Shown in pieces: positions 19,245 to 27,591 of a stretch of DNA of 64,000 nucleotides. Positions within the stretch are counted from its first letter, which is position 1. Every line of letters begins with the position of its first letter. Position numbers and translations under genes: made by a program. The notes under the pieces are model-generated. The model ran no database searches. It saw only the letters and a program-made list of their open reading frames with translations, and had not been told where the DNA came from. This stretch comes from Campylobacter gastrosuis (GTDB lineage: Bacteria; Campylobacterota; Campylobacteria; Campylobacterales; Campylobacteraceae): positions 83,354 through 147,353 of the forward strand of contig NZ_JANURM010000001.1 of the NCBI RefSeq assembly GCF_030249845.1, written 5' to 3'.

Positions 19245-19932
19245 TGTTAAAAATTTAAGTGTTTATTATGGGCTTATTCGGGCGGTTAAAGATATTAGTT
19301 TTGAGGTAAAAACTGGGCAAATTGTATCAATGCTAGGCTCAAATGGTGCTGGTAAAACCTCAACCTTAAATGCTCTAATTAACGCTGTAAAACGCACTGG
19401 TGAGATAAATTTTTTAGGCTATGATACAAGAAGGCACCTAACTCACACTCTCGTTAAAATGGGTATTTCGCTCGTGCCTGAGGGTAGGCGAGTGTTTATA
19501 AATTTAAGCGTTGAGGAGAATTTACGAATTGGTGCTTTTAACAACGATGAGAATTATGAGCATTTAAGAGATACGATGTATGAGCTATTTCCACGCTTAA
19601 AGAGCAAGAAAAATCAGCTAGCTGGCACGTTAAGCGGTGGCGAGGCACAGATGCTTGCCATTTCAAGGGCGTTAATGAGCGAACCAAAGCTTTTGATGCT
19701 TGATGAGCCTAGTCTTGGGCTTGCACCAAAAATCGTCGGCGAAGTTTTTGATATTATCGTTCGTTTAAAACACGAGGGCATTACGATACTTTTGGTTGAG
19801 CAAAATGCCTATGGGGCGTTAAAAATCAGTGATTACGCTTATGTGCTTGAAAGCGGTCAGATCGTAATGCAAGGCGATGCACAAGAGATGATAAACAACC
19901 CAGATATTAAGAAAAAATATCTTGGTGCTTAA
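19237..19932 (+). CDS. livF: Branched-chain amino acid ABC transporter ATPase LivF
   Basis: A 231-residue ATPase with Walker A GSNGAGKTS, the VPEGRRVFINLSVEENL segment characteristic of LivF, signature LSGGEAQM and Walker B LLMLDEPSLGLAP. It is the last gene of the liv operon. In C. jejuni the liv operon also lies next to ccsBA, so this order is conserved. Confidence 0.95.
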   Translation: MISVKNLSVYYGLIRAVKDISFEVKTGQIVSMLGSNGAGKTSTLNALINAVKRTGEINFLGYDTRRHLTHTLVKMGISLVPEGRRVFINLSVEENLRIGAFNNDENYEHLRDTMYELFPRLKSKKNQLAGTLSGGEAQMLAISRALMSEPKLLMLDEPSLGLAPKIVGEVFDIIVRLKHEGITILLVEQNAYGALKISDYAYVLESGQIVMQGDAQEMINNPDIKKKYLGA

Positions 19933-20016
19933 AATAAACAGATAGTAAGCTTAAAGTAAATTTAGAAATTTTAAGCTTCACGCCCATTCTTGGGTTACTT
20001 TTTAATAAATTTATTA

Positions 20017-20022
20017 TATAAT
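20017..20022 (+). promoter_or_regulatory. -10 box for ccsBA
   Basis: TATAAT in the 116-bp gap after livF, about 27 bp upstream of the ccsBA ATG. Confidence 0.5.
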
Positions 20023-20048
20023 CAACGCAAAAAATTCAAAGGTTATCT

Positions 20049-23000
20049 ATGGTTTTAAAGAAATTTCTTAGTATGACATCGGCAATTATTTTATTTTTAA
20101 TTTTTGCCGTTGCTAGCGGAGTGGCTACGATAATTGAGAGCAAAACCTCCACTGATACGGCTTGGGCTTATGTCTATGGCACGAGCTGGTTTGGGCTTAT
20201 TCAGCTACTTTTGGGTATAAATTTAGCCTACAATATCTACGCATACAGGCTTATAAATTTAAAAAAACTGCCCGTTTTTCTCTTTCATCTTAGTTTTATT
20301 GGGATTTTAATCGGCTCAATTTTAACTCGCTATTTTGGCTTTGAGGGTAATGTGCATATCAGAGAAAATAGCGAAACAAATATCATCACAACTCGTGGCT
20401 CATTTATAAATTTTGCGACCAAATTTGATGGCAAAGAGTATGAAATTTCAATCCCTCGTGAGCTTGAAGTGCTTGGTAAAAACGGCTTTGATTTAGCTCT
20501 AAAACTACCAGAGGGCGAAGCAAGGCTTAAATACCTTGAATACGTCCCAAACGCAGATTATAAATTCGTAAATAGCGAGGGCGGTAAGCCAGTCATTGAG
20601 CTTGTGCTTTCAAATGCTACCGAGCGAGAAGAGGTTAATTTGCTTGACGGCGAGGAGGTCATCGCTGGTAACGTCAGCTTTTTGTTTAACGCCACCCCAC
20701 GCCCCGGCACAAAATATGTGCTTTTTAGTCTAAATGACAATAAATTCACACTCACTTCAAACACGCAAATTTCGCAGTTTGCAATGGCTGATAATGTAAA
20801 ATCAACCATTGAAGCAAACGCCACAGCCCAGTTTGACCCACTTCATCTTTTCACGATAAATGGGGTAAATTTTTCGGCTAAATTTCTATCAACAAGTGCC
20901 GTTAGAAAGCTAGTGCCAGTTAAAGAGAGCCAGTTTGATGCTATTGTAGCCGAGTTAAGCTACAAGGGCGAGAAAAAAGAGATGGTGCTTTTTCATAATC
21001 TAATTGAACCAGCAAAGGCGATAATCGGTGCTCAGGTGTTTAGTGCCTCGTGGGGTTTTATGCAGCTTAAAATGCCATTTAGCCTTTATTTAAAGGACTT
21101 TGAGCTACTTCGCTATCCCGGCTCAAACTCGCCGATGAGCTATGCTAGTGATGTTATTGTAAAGGATAAAAATATGCCTGAATTTGAGTATAGAATTTAT
21201 ATGAATCACGTCCTAGATCACGCCGGATACCGCTTTTTTCAAAGCTCGTATGATCAAGATGAGCGTGGCACGATTTTATCTGTAAATAAAGACCCGGGCA
21301 AAATTCCTACCTACATTAGCTACTTTTTGCTCGGGCTTGGGCTGATTTTAAACCTAATAAATCCAAATTCAAGGTTTAGACAACTTGCTAAAAAGATAAA
21401 TCAAGATAGCATTAAGAGCGTGATTTTGCTGGTTGTGGCTAGTTTTGTTACGTTTGGTGTTACAAATTTACACGCTGATGACTTTTTGCCTAAGATTGAT
21501 AAGACGCACGCCGATAGGCTTGGGCGTTTGCTTGTGCAAAGCCCTGATGGCAGGATAGAGCCGTTTGATACGATAAGCAAAGAGGTGCTAAATAAAATTC
21601 ACAGAAAAGATACGATTGGCGAGCTTAACTCAAATCAAGCCGTGCTTTCAATTATGCTAGACCCGCCATTTTGGCGTAAAGAGAATATCATCGCCGTTGG
21701 TCAGAGCAAGGAGTTAAAGCGTGAGCTTGGCATTGATGAGCGTGCTAAATTTGCAAATTTTAACGACTTTTTTACCACAAATGATAAGGGTGGCGAGTAT
21801 AAACTGACACGTTTTACAGAGATTGCAAACCGCAAACACCCCGGCTCTCGTGGGACTTTTGATAAAGAGGTGATTAAGGTTGATGAGCGTTTAAATGTGT
21901 TTTATATGGTTTTTATGGGCGAAATTTTTAAAATTTTCCCAAAAAAGGACGACCCAAATAACACGTGGTATTCGCCGGGCTCGGCACTTATGAGTATGCA
22001 AGGCGATGAAGCAAACGCCATTGCTGTGATGATGAGAGATTATTTTGTCGCCGTTGATGATGCGATAGTTAGTGGCGATTGGAGCAAGGCGGATAAGGCA
22101 CTTGGCGTGATTGAGAGCTATCAAAGAGAATTTGGAGCGGCGATAATACCGCCAAAATCACGCATTGATACAGAAATTTTATTTAACAAGCTTGAAATTT
22201 TTGACTGCCTAACGCCACTTTATCTAATCGCTGGATTTGTGCTTTTAATATTTGTTTTTGTTAAAATGCTATCGCCAAAATCAAATATAAACGCCGTGTT
22301 TAAGGCGATTTATTACCTAAATATCCTAGCATTTTTAGTCCATACCGCTGGACTTGGGCTTAGGTGGTATATCGCCCAGCACGCCCCTTGGAGCAATGCC
22401 TATGAGTCTATGGTCTATATCGCTTGGGCGTTAAGCCTTTCTGGCATAGTGTTTTCAAAGCAAAGCCCAATTGCAATGGCACTAACCTCAATCCTAGCTG
22501 GTGTTACGCTATTTGTGGCTCATCTTAGTTGGCTTGACCCACAAATTACCACGCTTGCGCCGGTGCTAAAAAGCTACTGGCTTACAATCCACGTTTCTGT
22601 TATCACGGCAAGTTACGGATTTTTAGGGCTTTGTGCATTGCTCGGATTTTTTGTTCTTGTGCTTATGATTTTGCAAAAGAAAAAATCGCCAAGTGCTGAA
22701 ATTTCAAGAAACGTAACAGAGGCGACTAGAATAAACGAAATGGCAATGATTTTAGGGCTTTCACTGCTTACGCTTGGCAACTTCTTAGGTGGTGTGTGGG
22801 CAAACGAGAGCTGGGGACGCTACTGGGGCTGGGATAGCAAGGAGACTTGGGCGTTGGTTTCAATCCTAGTTTATGCAGCCGTGCTTCACATTAGATTTAT
22901 CCCAAAGCTAAACTCGCAATACGCCTTTGCCGTTAGCTCAATGTTTGCTTACTGGGCGATTATTATGACCTATTTTGGCGTGAATTTTTACCTTTCTGGT

Positions 23001-23123
23001 ATGCATTCATACGCTGCTGGCGACCCGCTACCGATACCAAACTACATTTACGTGATTTTCGCCGTTATGTTTGGCGTTAGCATTTTTGCCTACTTTAAAA
23101 GGCAGTTTTTTGCAAAGCTTTAA
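20049..23123 (+). CDS. ccsBA: CcsBA fused cytochrome c synthase (system II haem lyase)
   Basis: A 1024-residue inner-membrane fusion of CcsB (N-terminal half: about four helices plus a large periplasmic ResB domain, about 75-460) and CcsA (C-terminal half, from about 710). The haem-handling WWD-type motif is visible as SWGRYWGWDSKETWALV (about 920-936), with flanking histidines in the helices. It exports haem and attaches it to CXXCH cysteines of periplasmic cytochromes, so it serves the multihaem proteins at 38735-42806. Wolinella has separate CcsBA isoenzymes for normal and unusual haem sites; I cannot tell which type this is from sequence alone. Confidence 0.95.
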   Translation: MVLKKFLSMTSAIILFLIFAVASGVATIIESKTSTDTAWAYVYGTSWFGLIQLLLGINLAYNIYAYRLINLKKLPVFLFHLSFIGILIGSILTRYFGFEGNVHIRENSETNIITTRGSFINFATKFDGKEYEISIPRELEVLGKNGFDLALKLPEGEARLKYLEYVPNADYKFVNSEGGKPVIELVLSNATEREEVNLLDGEEVIAGNVSFLFNATPRPGTKYVLFSLNDNKFTLTSNTQISQFAMADNVKSTIEANATAQFDPLHLFTINGVNFSAKFLSTSAVRKLVPVKESQFDAIVAELSYKGEKKEMVLFHNLIEPAKAIIGAQVFSASWGFMQLKMPFSLYLKDFELLRYPGSNSPMSYASDVIVKDKNMPEFEYRIYMNHVLDHAGYRFFQSSYDQDERGTILSVNKDPGKIPTYISYFLLGLGLILNLINPNSRFRQLAKKINQDSIKSVILLVVASFVTFGVTNLHADDFLPKIDKTHADRLGRLLVQSPDGRIEPFDTISKEVLNKIHRKDTIGELNSNQAVLSIMLDPPFWRKENIIAVGQSKELKRELGIDERAKFANFNDFFTTNDKGGEYKLTRFTEIANRKHPGSRGTFDKEVIKVDERLNVFYMVFMGEIFKIFPKKDDPNNTWYSPGSALMSMQGDEANAIAVMMRDYFVAVDDAIVSGDWSKADKALGVIESYQREFGAAIIPPKSRIDTEILFNKLEIFDCLTPLYLIAGFVLLIFVFVKMLSPKSNINAVFKAIYYLNILAFLVHTAGLGLRWYIAQHAPWSNAYESMVYIAWALSLSGIVFSKQSPIAMALTSILAGVTLFVAHLSWLDPQITTLAPVLKSYWLTIHVSVITASYGFLGLCALLGFFVLVLMILQKKKSPSAEISRNVTEATRINEMAMILGLSLLTLGNFLGGVWANESWGRYWGWDSKETWALVSILVYAAVLHIRFIPKLNSQYAFAVSSMFAYWAIIMTYFGVNFYLSGMHSYAAGDPLPIPNYIYVIFAVMFGVSIFAYFKRQFFAKL

Positions 23124-23143
23124 TTCTTATTTAAGTTGGTTTT

Positions 23144-23746
23144 ATGCAGAATAGAGGCTATAATGTTTTAGAATTTTTTTGCAAAGAGTTTAAAATTTTC
23201 ATTGACACCTGTTCGCTTTTAGATGATAAGGCTTACATATTTTTAAAAAATATAAAGCCTTGTCTTAAAGCCAACAATAATCAAATCATAATTTCATTAA
23301 AGGTGATTGAGGAGCTTGAAAAACACTCTAAAAATAGCGAACCAAACAAAGAAGAACTAGCTAAAAACGCTATAAAAATGCTTGATGAAATTTTGCCAAA
23401 TTTACAAGATGAAGGTCTTATTAAAATTCACGGAGAGAAAAATGACCCCTTTGCTGATGCTGTTTTTCATTACGTTTTTGAAAAATTTAGGATACAACAT
23501 AAACTGCTTTTAATCACTCAGGATAATAAACTTGCCAAAGAGATTTTAAGTAAAAATGAAAACGAATCGGTCAAAGGGCATAAAATTTTTGTAAGGCGAA
23601 TAGATCCAAAAAATGGTTTTTTAGCTAAGTTTAACTTTGAAGCACAAGAATGTAAAAAAGTTGAGCCTACTACGATTTTAAAAACAGACTGCACCCCCCC
23701 CCTCACAATAAGCAAGAGTTGCCGTTTAAAATCTGCTCTGATGTAA
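23144..23746 (+). CDS. PIN-domain protein, probable N-terminal half of a phase-variable PIN-kinase
   Basis: A 200-residue ORF whose first 180 or so residues look like a PIN nuclease domain: FIDTCSLL with D21 after strand 1, SLKVIEELEKH (E56, E57), NDPFADAV (D101, D105) and LLITQDNKLAKEI (D127). These are the usual acidic metal-binding positions. The last residues after position 185 come from reading past a C9 tract (23694-23702) in the wrong register and look non-native. With 10 C or 7 C the frame would continue into the kinase ORF, giving about 663 residues. It follows ccsBA by 20 bp with a poor ribosome site. The nuclease call is from motifs only; the target is unknown. Confidence 0.7.
   Translation: MQNRGYNVLEFFCKEFKIFIDTCSLLDDKAYIFLKNIKPCLKANNNQIIISLKVIEELEKHSKNSEPNKEELAKNAIKMLDEILPNLQDEGLIKIHGEKNDPFADAVFHYVFEKFRIQHKLLLITQDNKLAKEILSKNENESVKGHKIFVRRIDPKNGFLAKFNFEAQECKKVEPTTILKTDCTPPLTISKSCRLKSALM
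23694..23702 (+). repeat. C9 homopolymer tract, candidate phase-variation switch
   Basis: Nine consecutive C in an otherwise AT-rich gene, located exactly at the junction between the PIN frame and the kinase frame. Poly-G/C tracts of 8 or more are the standard contingency loci of Campylobacter. One added C puts the PIN frame in register with the kinase; loss of two does the same. Confidence 0.8.
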
Positions 23747-25134
23747 CAAATGTAGTTGATACGCCTTTAAACATAAGCCAAATACCTAGCCAAAATGAGA
23801 TTGTAATAACTAGCGATAACAAACAAATAAGACTTGTTAAAAAATTAGCAGAAGGTGGCGAAGGGGCTGTTTATGAGATAGATTTTAAAGATGAGGTAGC
23901 AAAAATTTACAATGCTCACTCAAACACAAAACGCCGATTTGAAAAGCTAAAATTAATGACTAGCAAAAATATATCTTTTAATGGAATTTGCTATCCAACA
24001 AGGCTTTTGTATAATCAAAATGGCGAATTTGTAGGCTATTTAATGCCAAAGGCAAGCGGTAAGACACTCGGTAGAAGCATATTTGCAGCCAAGCCTCTTT
24101 TTCTTAAAAATTTTCCAAATTTTAAAAAGCAAGATATGGTAAATCTCTGTCTTAATATACTCACAAAAATACGTTATTTACACAATAAAAATATTATTTT
24201 AGGCGATATAAATCCTGAAAATATCCTGCTCGTTTCGCCAAATGAGGTATATTTTGTAGATACGGACAGCTATCAGATTGAAAATTTCCCTTGTCCTGTC
24301 GGGACAATTAATTATACAGCTCCTGAAATTCAAGGCAAACACTACCCTGATTTTTTACGAACAAAAGGCAATGAAAATTTCGCTCTTGCAACACTGCTTT
24401 TTATGATAATGGTGCCGGGCAAACCGCCATATTCACAGCAAGGCGGTGGTGACCCAGCAAAAAATATAACAAATATGGACTTTTCATATCCATTTGGCGA
24501 TAACTCTAATAAAAAAACGCCTGATGGACCTTGGCGTTTTATATGGTCTCACTTACCTTATCGCTTAAAAGAGGCGTTTTATAAAACGTTTGCAAGTGGT
24601 GAAGAATATAGTTATGAAAATACTCGTTTAAATGTTGATAAGTGGATAGAAATTTTTAAAGATTATCAAAAAATGTTTGATAAACTTATTGATACAGATG
24701 AGATGAGTAATGAAATTTATCCGACAAGGCATAAAAAACATAAAGACTTTAACTACATAAAATGCTCTCTTTGTGGTAATGAAGTCCAAGAAGATAGCGC
24801 TAAAATGGGGATTTGTAACACCTGTTTGTATGATAAAGGTGAGCCATATAAATGCAAAATATGTAATAAGGATATGCTTTATACAAATTATCAAAGGTTT
24901 ATTTTAAAACAACCAAAATTTAATATCTGCCTTGAATGTAACAGCTCAAAAAATAATATAGTTTGGCAAGGAGTTTGTGCTGGTTGTGGCAAAAAATTAA
25001 CGCTAACTAAGGGCAAATATGAATTTTATAGGCGTAAAAACTATGATATGCCAAAGCGTTGCGAAACGTGTAGAGATAATACAAATAAACCTAGTATTAT
25101 AGATAAGATTATAGATTTTATATTTGGAGTATAG
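23719..25134 (+). CDS. Protein kinase-like domain with C-terminal zinc ribbons (TerY-P-type kinase)
   Basis: A 471-residue ORF. The kinase core has a glycine-rich loop AEGGEGAVY (about 44-52), the ATP lysine in VAKIY (K62), a catalytic loop LGDINPENILL (D163, N168; the usual His-Arg is replaced by Leu-Gly) and a VDTDS metal-binding motif (D181/D183) in place of DFG. From about residue 340 there are six CxxC pairs (CSLC, CNTC, CKIC, CLEC, CAGC, CETC), likely three zinc ribbons. The only start near the 5' end is TTG at 23719 with no good ribosome site, so it is probably meant to be read as a fusion with the PIN ORF. The VWA and PP2C genes downstream complete a TerY-P-like triad. Confidence 0.75.
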   Translation: MPFKICSDVTNVVDTPLNISQIPSQNEIVITSDNKQIRLVKKLAEGGEGAVYEIDFKDEVAKIYNAHSNTKRRFEKLKLMTSKNISFNGICYPTRLLYNQNGEFVGYLMPKASGKTLGRSIFAAKPLFLKNFPNFKKQDMVNLCLNILTKIRYLHNKNIILGDINPENILLVSPNEVYFVDTDSYQIENFPCPVGTINYTAPEIQGKHYPDFLRTKGNENFALATLLFMIMVPGKPPYSQQGGGDPAKNITNMDFSYPFGDNSNKKTPDGPWRFIWSHLPYRLKEAFYKTFASGEEYSYENTRLNVDKWIEIFKDYQKMFDKLIDTDEMSNEIYPTRHKKHKDFNYIKCSLCGNEVQEDSAKMGICNTCLYDKGEPYKCKICNKDMLYTNYQRFILKQPKFNICLECNSSKNNIVWQGVCAGCGKKLTLTKGKYEFYRRKNYDMPKRCETCRDNTNKPSIIDKIIDFIFGV

Positions 25135-25188
25135 CGTTATTGTTCTTTATTTTTGTATTGATAAATATTTTTTAAAAAAGGAGAAAAA

Positions 25189-25780
25189 ATGAGTTCAAAT
25201 TTACTTTCTAAATGAAGGAGTTAGGCTTTTTTATGAGGCTATAAAAGCCGATGAAATAGCGTTTTATTCGGCTGAGATTAGTATTGTTAGCTTTGGAGCA
25301 GGTGGGGCTAAGTGTATTCAGGATTTTTCAAGCTTGACCTTAGAGCCAAATGCCCCAACGCTAGTGGCTGACGGCTACACGCCACTTGGTGAGGCTGTAA
25401 ATTTAGCACTTGATATGTTAGAGCGTAGAAAAAGCGAGTATAGTGATAGCGGGGTGGATTACTACCAGCCTTGGCTTGTCGTGATGACTGATGGTGCACC
25501 AAATGGGGATAAAATGGAGCTTGAAAGAGCCATAGAACGCACAAATAGCCTAATTAAGCAAAGAAAACTTACGATATTTCCTATCGGTATTGGCGAGGCA
25601 GCTGATATGAATGTTTTAGCAAAATTATCGCCAGAACGCCAACCGCTAAAATTAAAAGGGCTACATTTTCGTGAGTTTTTCTCGTGGCTTAGTAAGAGCG
25701 TATCAAGAGTATCAGCCTCAACGCCGGGCGAGAAGGTTAGGCTTGATACTGACGGGATTAATTCGTGGGGCGAAATTTAA
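25189..25780 (+). pseudogene. VWA-domain (TerY-type) gene, 5'-deleted and frameshifted
   Basis: A strong ribosome site (AAAAGGAG) precedes ATG at 25189, but that frame stops after eight codons. The true VWA frame resumes at about 25202 (LNEGVRLFYEAIK...) and runs to 25780 with no start codon in a suitable place. It keeps the second and third MIDAS elements, GYTPLGEAV and VVMTDGAPNG, but the first, DxSxS, which should come right after the start, is absent. I infer a deletion of roughly 20-25 codons with loss of frame. TerY-like VWA proteins are partners of the kinase and phosphatase encoded on either side. TTG at 25334 could start a fragment only. Confidence 0.75.
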
Positions 25781-26751
25781 TGATTGAGTTTAAAAATAGC
25801 TGGGCTATGGCTACGTGTGTAGTTGCTGGGAGAGCACACGTTGCTAAAAATTTACCATCTCAGGATAAAACTAGCTCACTTTTTAAAAACGGCGTAAGCG
25901 TGGTTAGCTTAGCTGATGGTGCTGGTTCGGCTAGATTATCGCATTTTGGAGCTGATATTGTTACTGATAAAATATGTGAAATTTTAGCTTCATCTTTTGA
26001 TGAACTTTTTAATGACAATGAAAGTGATGTAAAAAGGCAAATTTTATCTGTGCTTTTAGAGACATTACATCAAAAGGTAGATGAGCTAAAATGCGATTTA
26101 AAGGACTTGACTAGCACACTTTTAGCGATTGGGGTTAAAGATGACAGGTTTATTATGCTTCATATTGGCGATGGCGTGATAGGATACACAAAAAATGGCG
26201 ACATATACGTTTTAAGCACACCACAAAATGGAGAATTTATCAATGAAACTACATTTTTAAGCTCTAAAAATGCCATTGATGAGATGAGAGTAAAAAGAGA
26301 GCTATTAAACGGCATTGATGGATTTTTGTTGCTATCTGATGGAGCAGAGCATTCGCTTTATCACAAAAGAGAAAAACGCCTAGCTACGGCACTTTTGGGT
26401 ATTGTTAATGCTTTAAAATATGTGGATACAAAAGAGATAGAAATTGGCTTAAAACAGAGCTTTGAAAATGTTGTTTCAATGGCTACAAGTGATGATTGTT
26501 CTATCGCTATAATGTCAAAAGTAGGCACTTATATCACACTAAGTAGAGAAAAAAAGATGGAGTTTTTGCAAACAGCATCACATAAATTTATGACTAAATG
26601 TGATAAAATTTTGGCATTTTTGTCACGCCCACGCACATTAAAGCAAATCTCAAAACACATTAAGTTAAAACAAAAAATAGTCAAAAAGCATATTTTACGA
26701 CTTTGCAAACTTAAAGTTATACGCCTTAAAAACGGATTTGTATTTTTTTAA
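25780..26751 (+). CDS. PP2C-family protein phosphatase of the TerY-P-like module
   Basis: A protein of 323 residues from ATG 25780, which overlaps the VWA stop (TAATG); GTG 15 bp earlier is possible but less likely. PP2C motifs are in order: SLADGAGSARLS (D46), LHIGDGVIGY, LLLSDGAEHS and TSDDCSIAI, the aspartates that bind Mn or Mg. The last 60 or so residues are lysine-rich and helical (RTLKQISKHIKLKQKIVKKHILRL), resembling a winged-helix or similar DNA-binding tail. It would reverse phosphorylation by the adjacent kinase. It appears intact although its VWA partner is broken. Confidence 0.85.
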   Translation: MIEFKNSWAMATCVVAGRAHVAKNLPSQDKTSSLFKNGVSVVSLADGAGSARLSHFGADIVTDKICEILASSFDELFNDNESDVKRQILSVLLETLHQKVDELKCDLKDLTSTLLAIGVKDDRFIMLHIGDGVIGYTKNGDIYVLSTPQNGEFINETTFLSSKNAIDEMRVKRELLNGIDGFLLLSDGAEHSLYHKREKRLATALLGIVNALKYVDTKEIEIGLKQSFENVVSMATSDDCSIAIMSKVGTYITLSREKKMEFLQTASHKFMTKCDKILAFLSRPRTLKQISKHIKLKQKIVKKHILRLCKLKVIRLKNGFVFF

Positions 26752-26770
26752 ATATATTTTTAATAAACAA

Positions 26771-27117
26771 ATGCAAGATGAGCTTTTAAACAATCTAAGG
26801 CATTTTGCGAGTTTAGAAGGCTTAAAATTTTAGAGATTTCTTTGGGGCGTTTGGGGATTAAAAGCGTTGATGAGATATTTTTAGTTGAAGTTTTTATCAA
26901 AAACAACACTATTTTTAAGAGCAAAAAAGATACGGCAAGAATTTTTAAAACGGCGCTAGTAAATCACTTCAGACGCTCATTTTTTAAAATTTTAAAAGCC
27001 AAAGAGTTGGAGCTAAACGGCAAAATTTTAGCCCTAAATGATAAAATCCTAGCCCTAAAAAACGAGCGAAAATTTAGGGCTAAAAAGATAGATTTTATAC
27101 TAAAAAATCTACTTTAA
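26771..27117 (+). pseudogene. Degraded ORF after PP2C, one frameshift
   Basis: ATG at 26771 opens MQDELLNNLRHFASLEGLKF and stops at a TAG. The continuation in the next frame (LEISLGRLGIKSVDEIFLVEVFIKN...) runs to 27117, so one base change near 26830 would give a protein of about 115 residues. The C-terminal half is lysine-rich with three near-repeats of KILALNDK. I do not recognise a family. Its stop region overlaps the end of the Sel1 gene on the other strand by 9 bp. Confidence 0.4.
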
Positions 27118-27591
27118 ACTCGCACACGCACTATCGTTGCCCATTTGACAGGCTTTTTGGGTGTAGTTTGATGACTTTTGCTTGTCGCTATTTTCATAAA
27201 ATTTAGACAGCCAAAGACAGCCCATATCATCGCCAAGTTCGCAAGAAGCCGTAAAATCACGCAACGCCTTTTGATTTTCGCCCTTTTCTAAGGCGATATT
27301 TGCGACCTTAAAACAGCCATAAGGCAGCTTTAAATCGCACGAAATTTGGTAGTATTTTAAGGCGTTTTCATCGCTTTTTATCACGCCTAACCCCTTTGCA
27401 TAAAACTCAGCCAAGTTATAGCAGTTGTAGGCGTGTCCTTTTTCGCAACTCTCTTTGAAAATTTTAGCCGATTTTGCGTATTCGTTTTCAAGTATGACCT
27501 CGCCACTTGGCTTTACGCCACCAGTAAATTGCTCACTCCCACCGCCAAAAGCCACGCTAAAAATAGCTAAAAAAAGTAGAAAATTTCTCAC
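27109..27591 (-). CDS. Sel1-like repeat protein, Hcp (Helicobacter cysteine-rich) type
   Basis: A 160-residue secreted protein with a signal peptide (about 1-16). Four repeats each carry a cysteine pair with spacing C-x7-C (CEKGHAYNC, CDLKLPYGC, CELGDDMGC, CQMGNDSAC), the mark of Hcp-type Sel1 proteins in which each helical hairpin is locked by a disulfide. Such proteins are periplasmic or secreted; some bind penicillin. GTG start overlaps the Nudix stop (GTGA). The partner is unknown. Confidence 0.85.
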   Translation of the reverse strand: MRNFLLFLAIFSVAFGGGSEQFTGGVKPSGEVILENEYAKSAKIFKESCEKGHAYNCYNLAEFYAKGLGVIKSDENALKYYQISCDLKLPYGCFKVANIALEKGENQKALRDFTASCELGDDMGCLWLSKFYENSDKQKSSNYTQKACQMGNDSACASLK

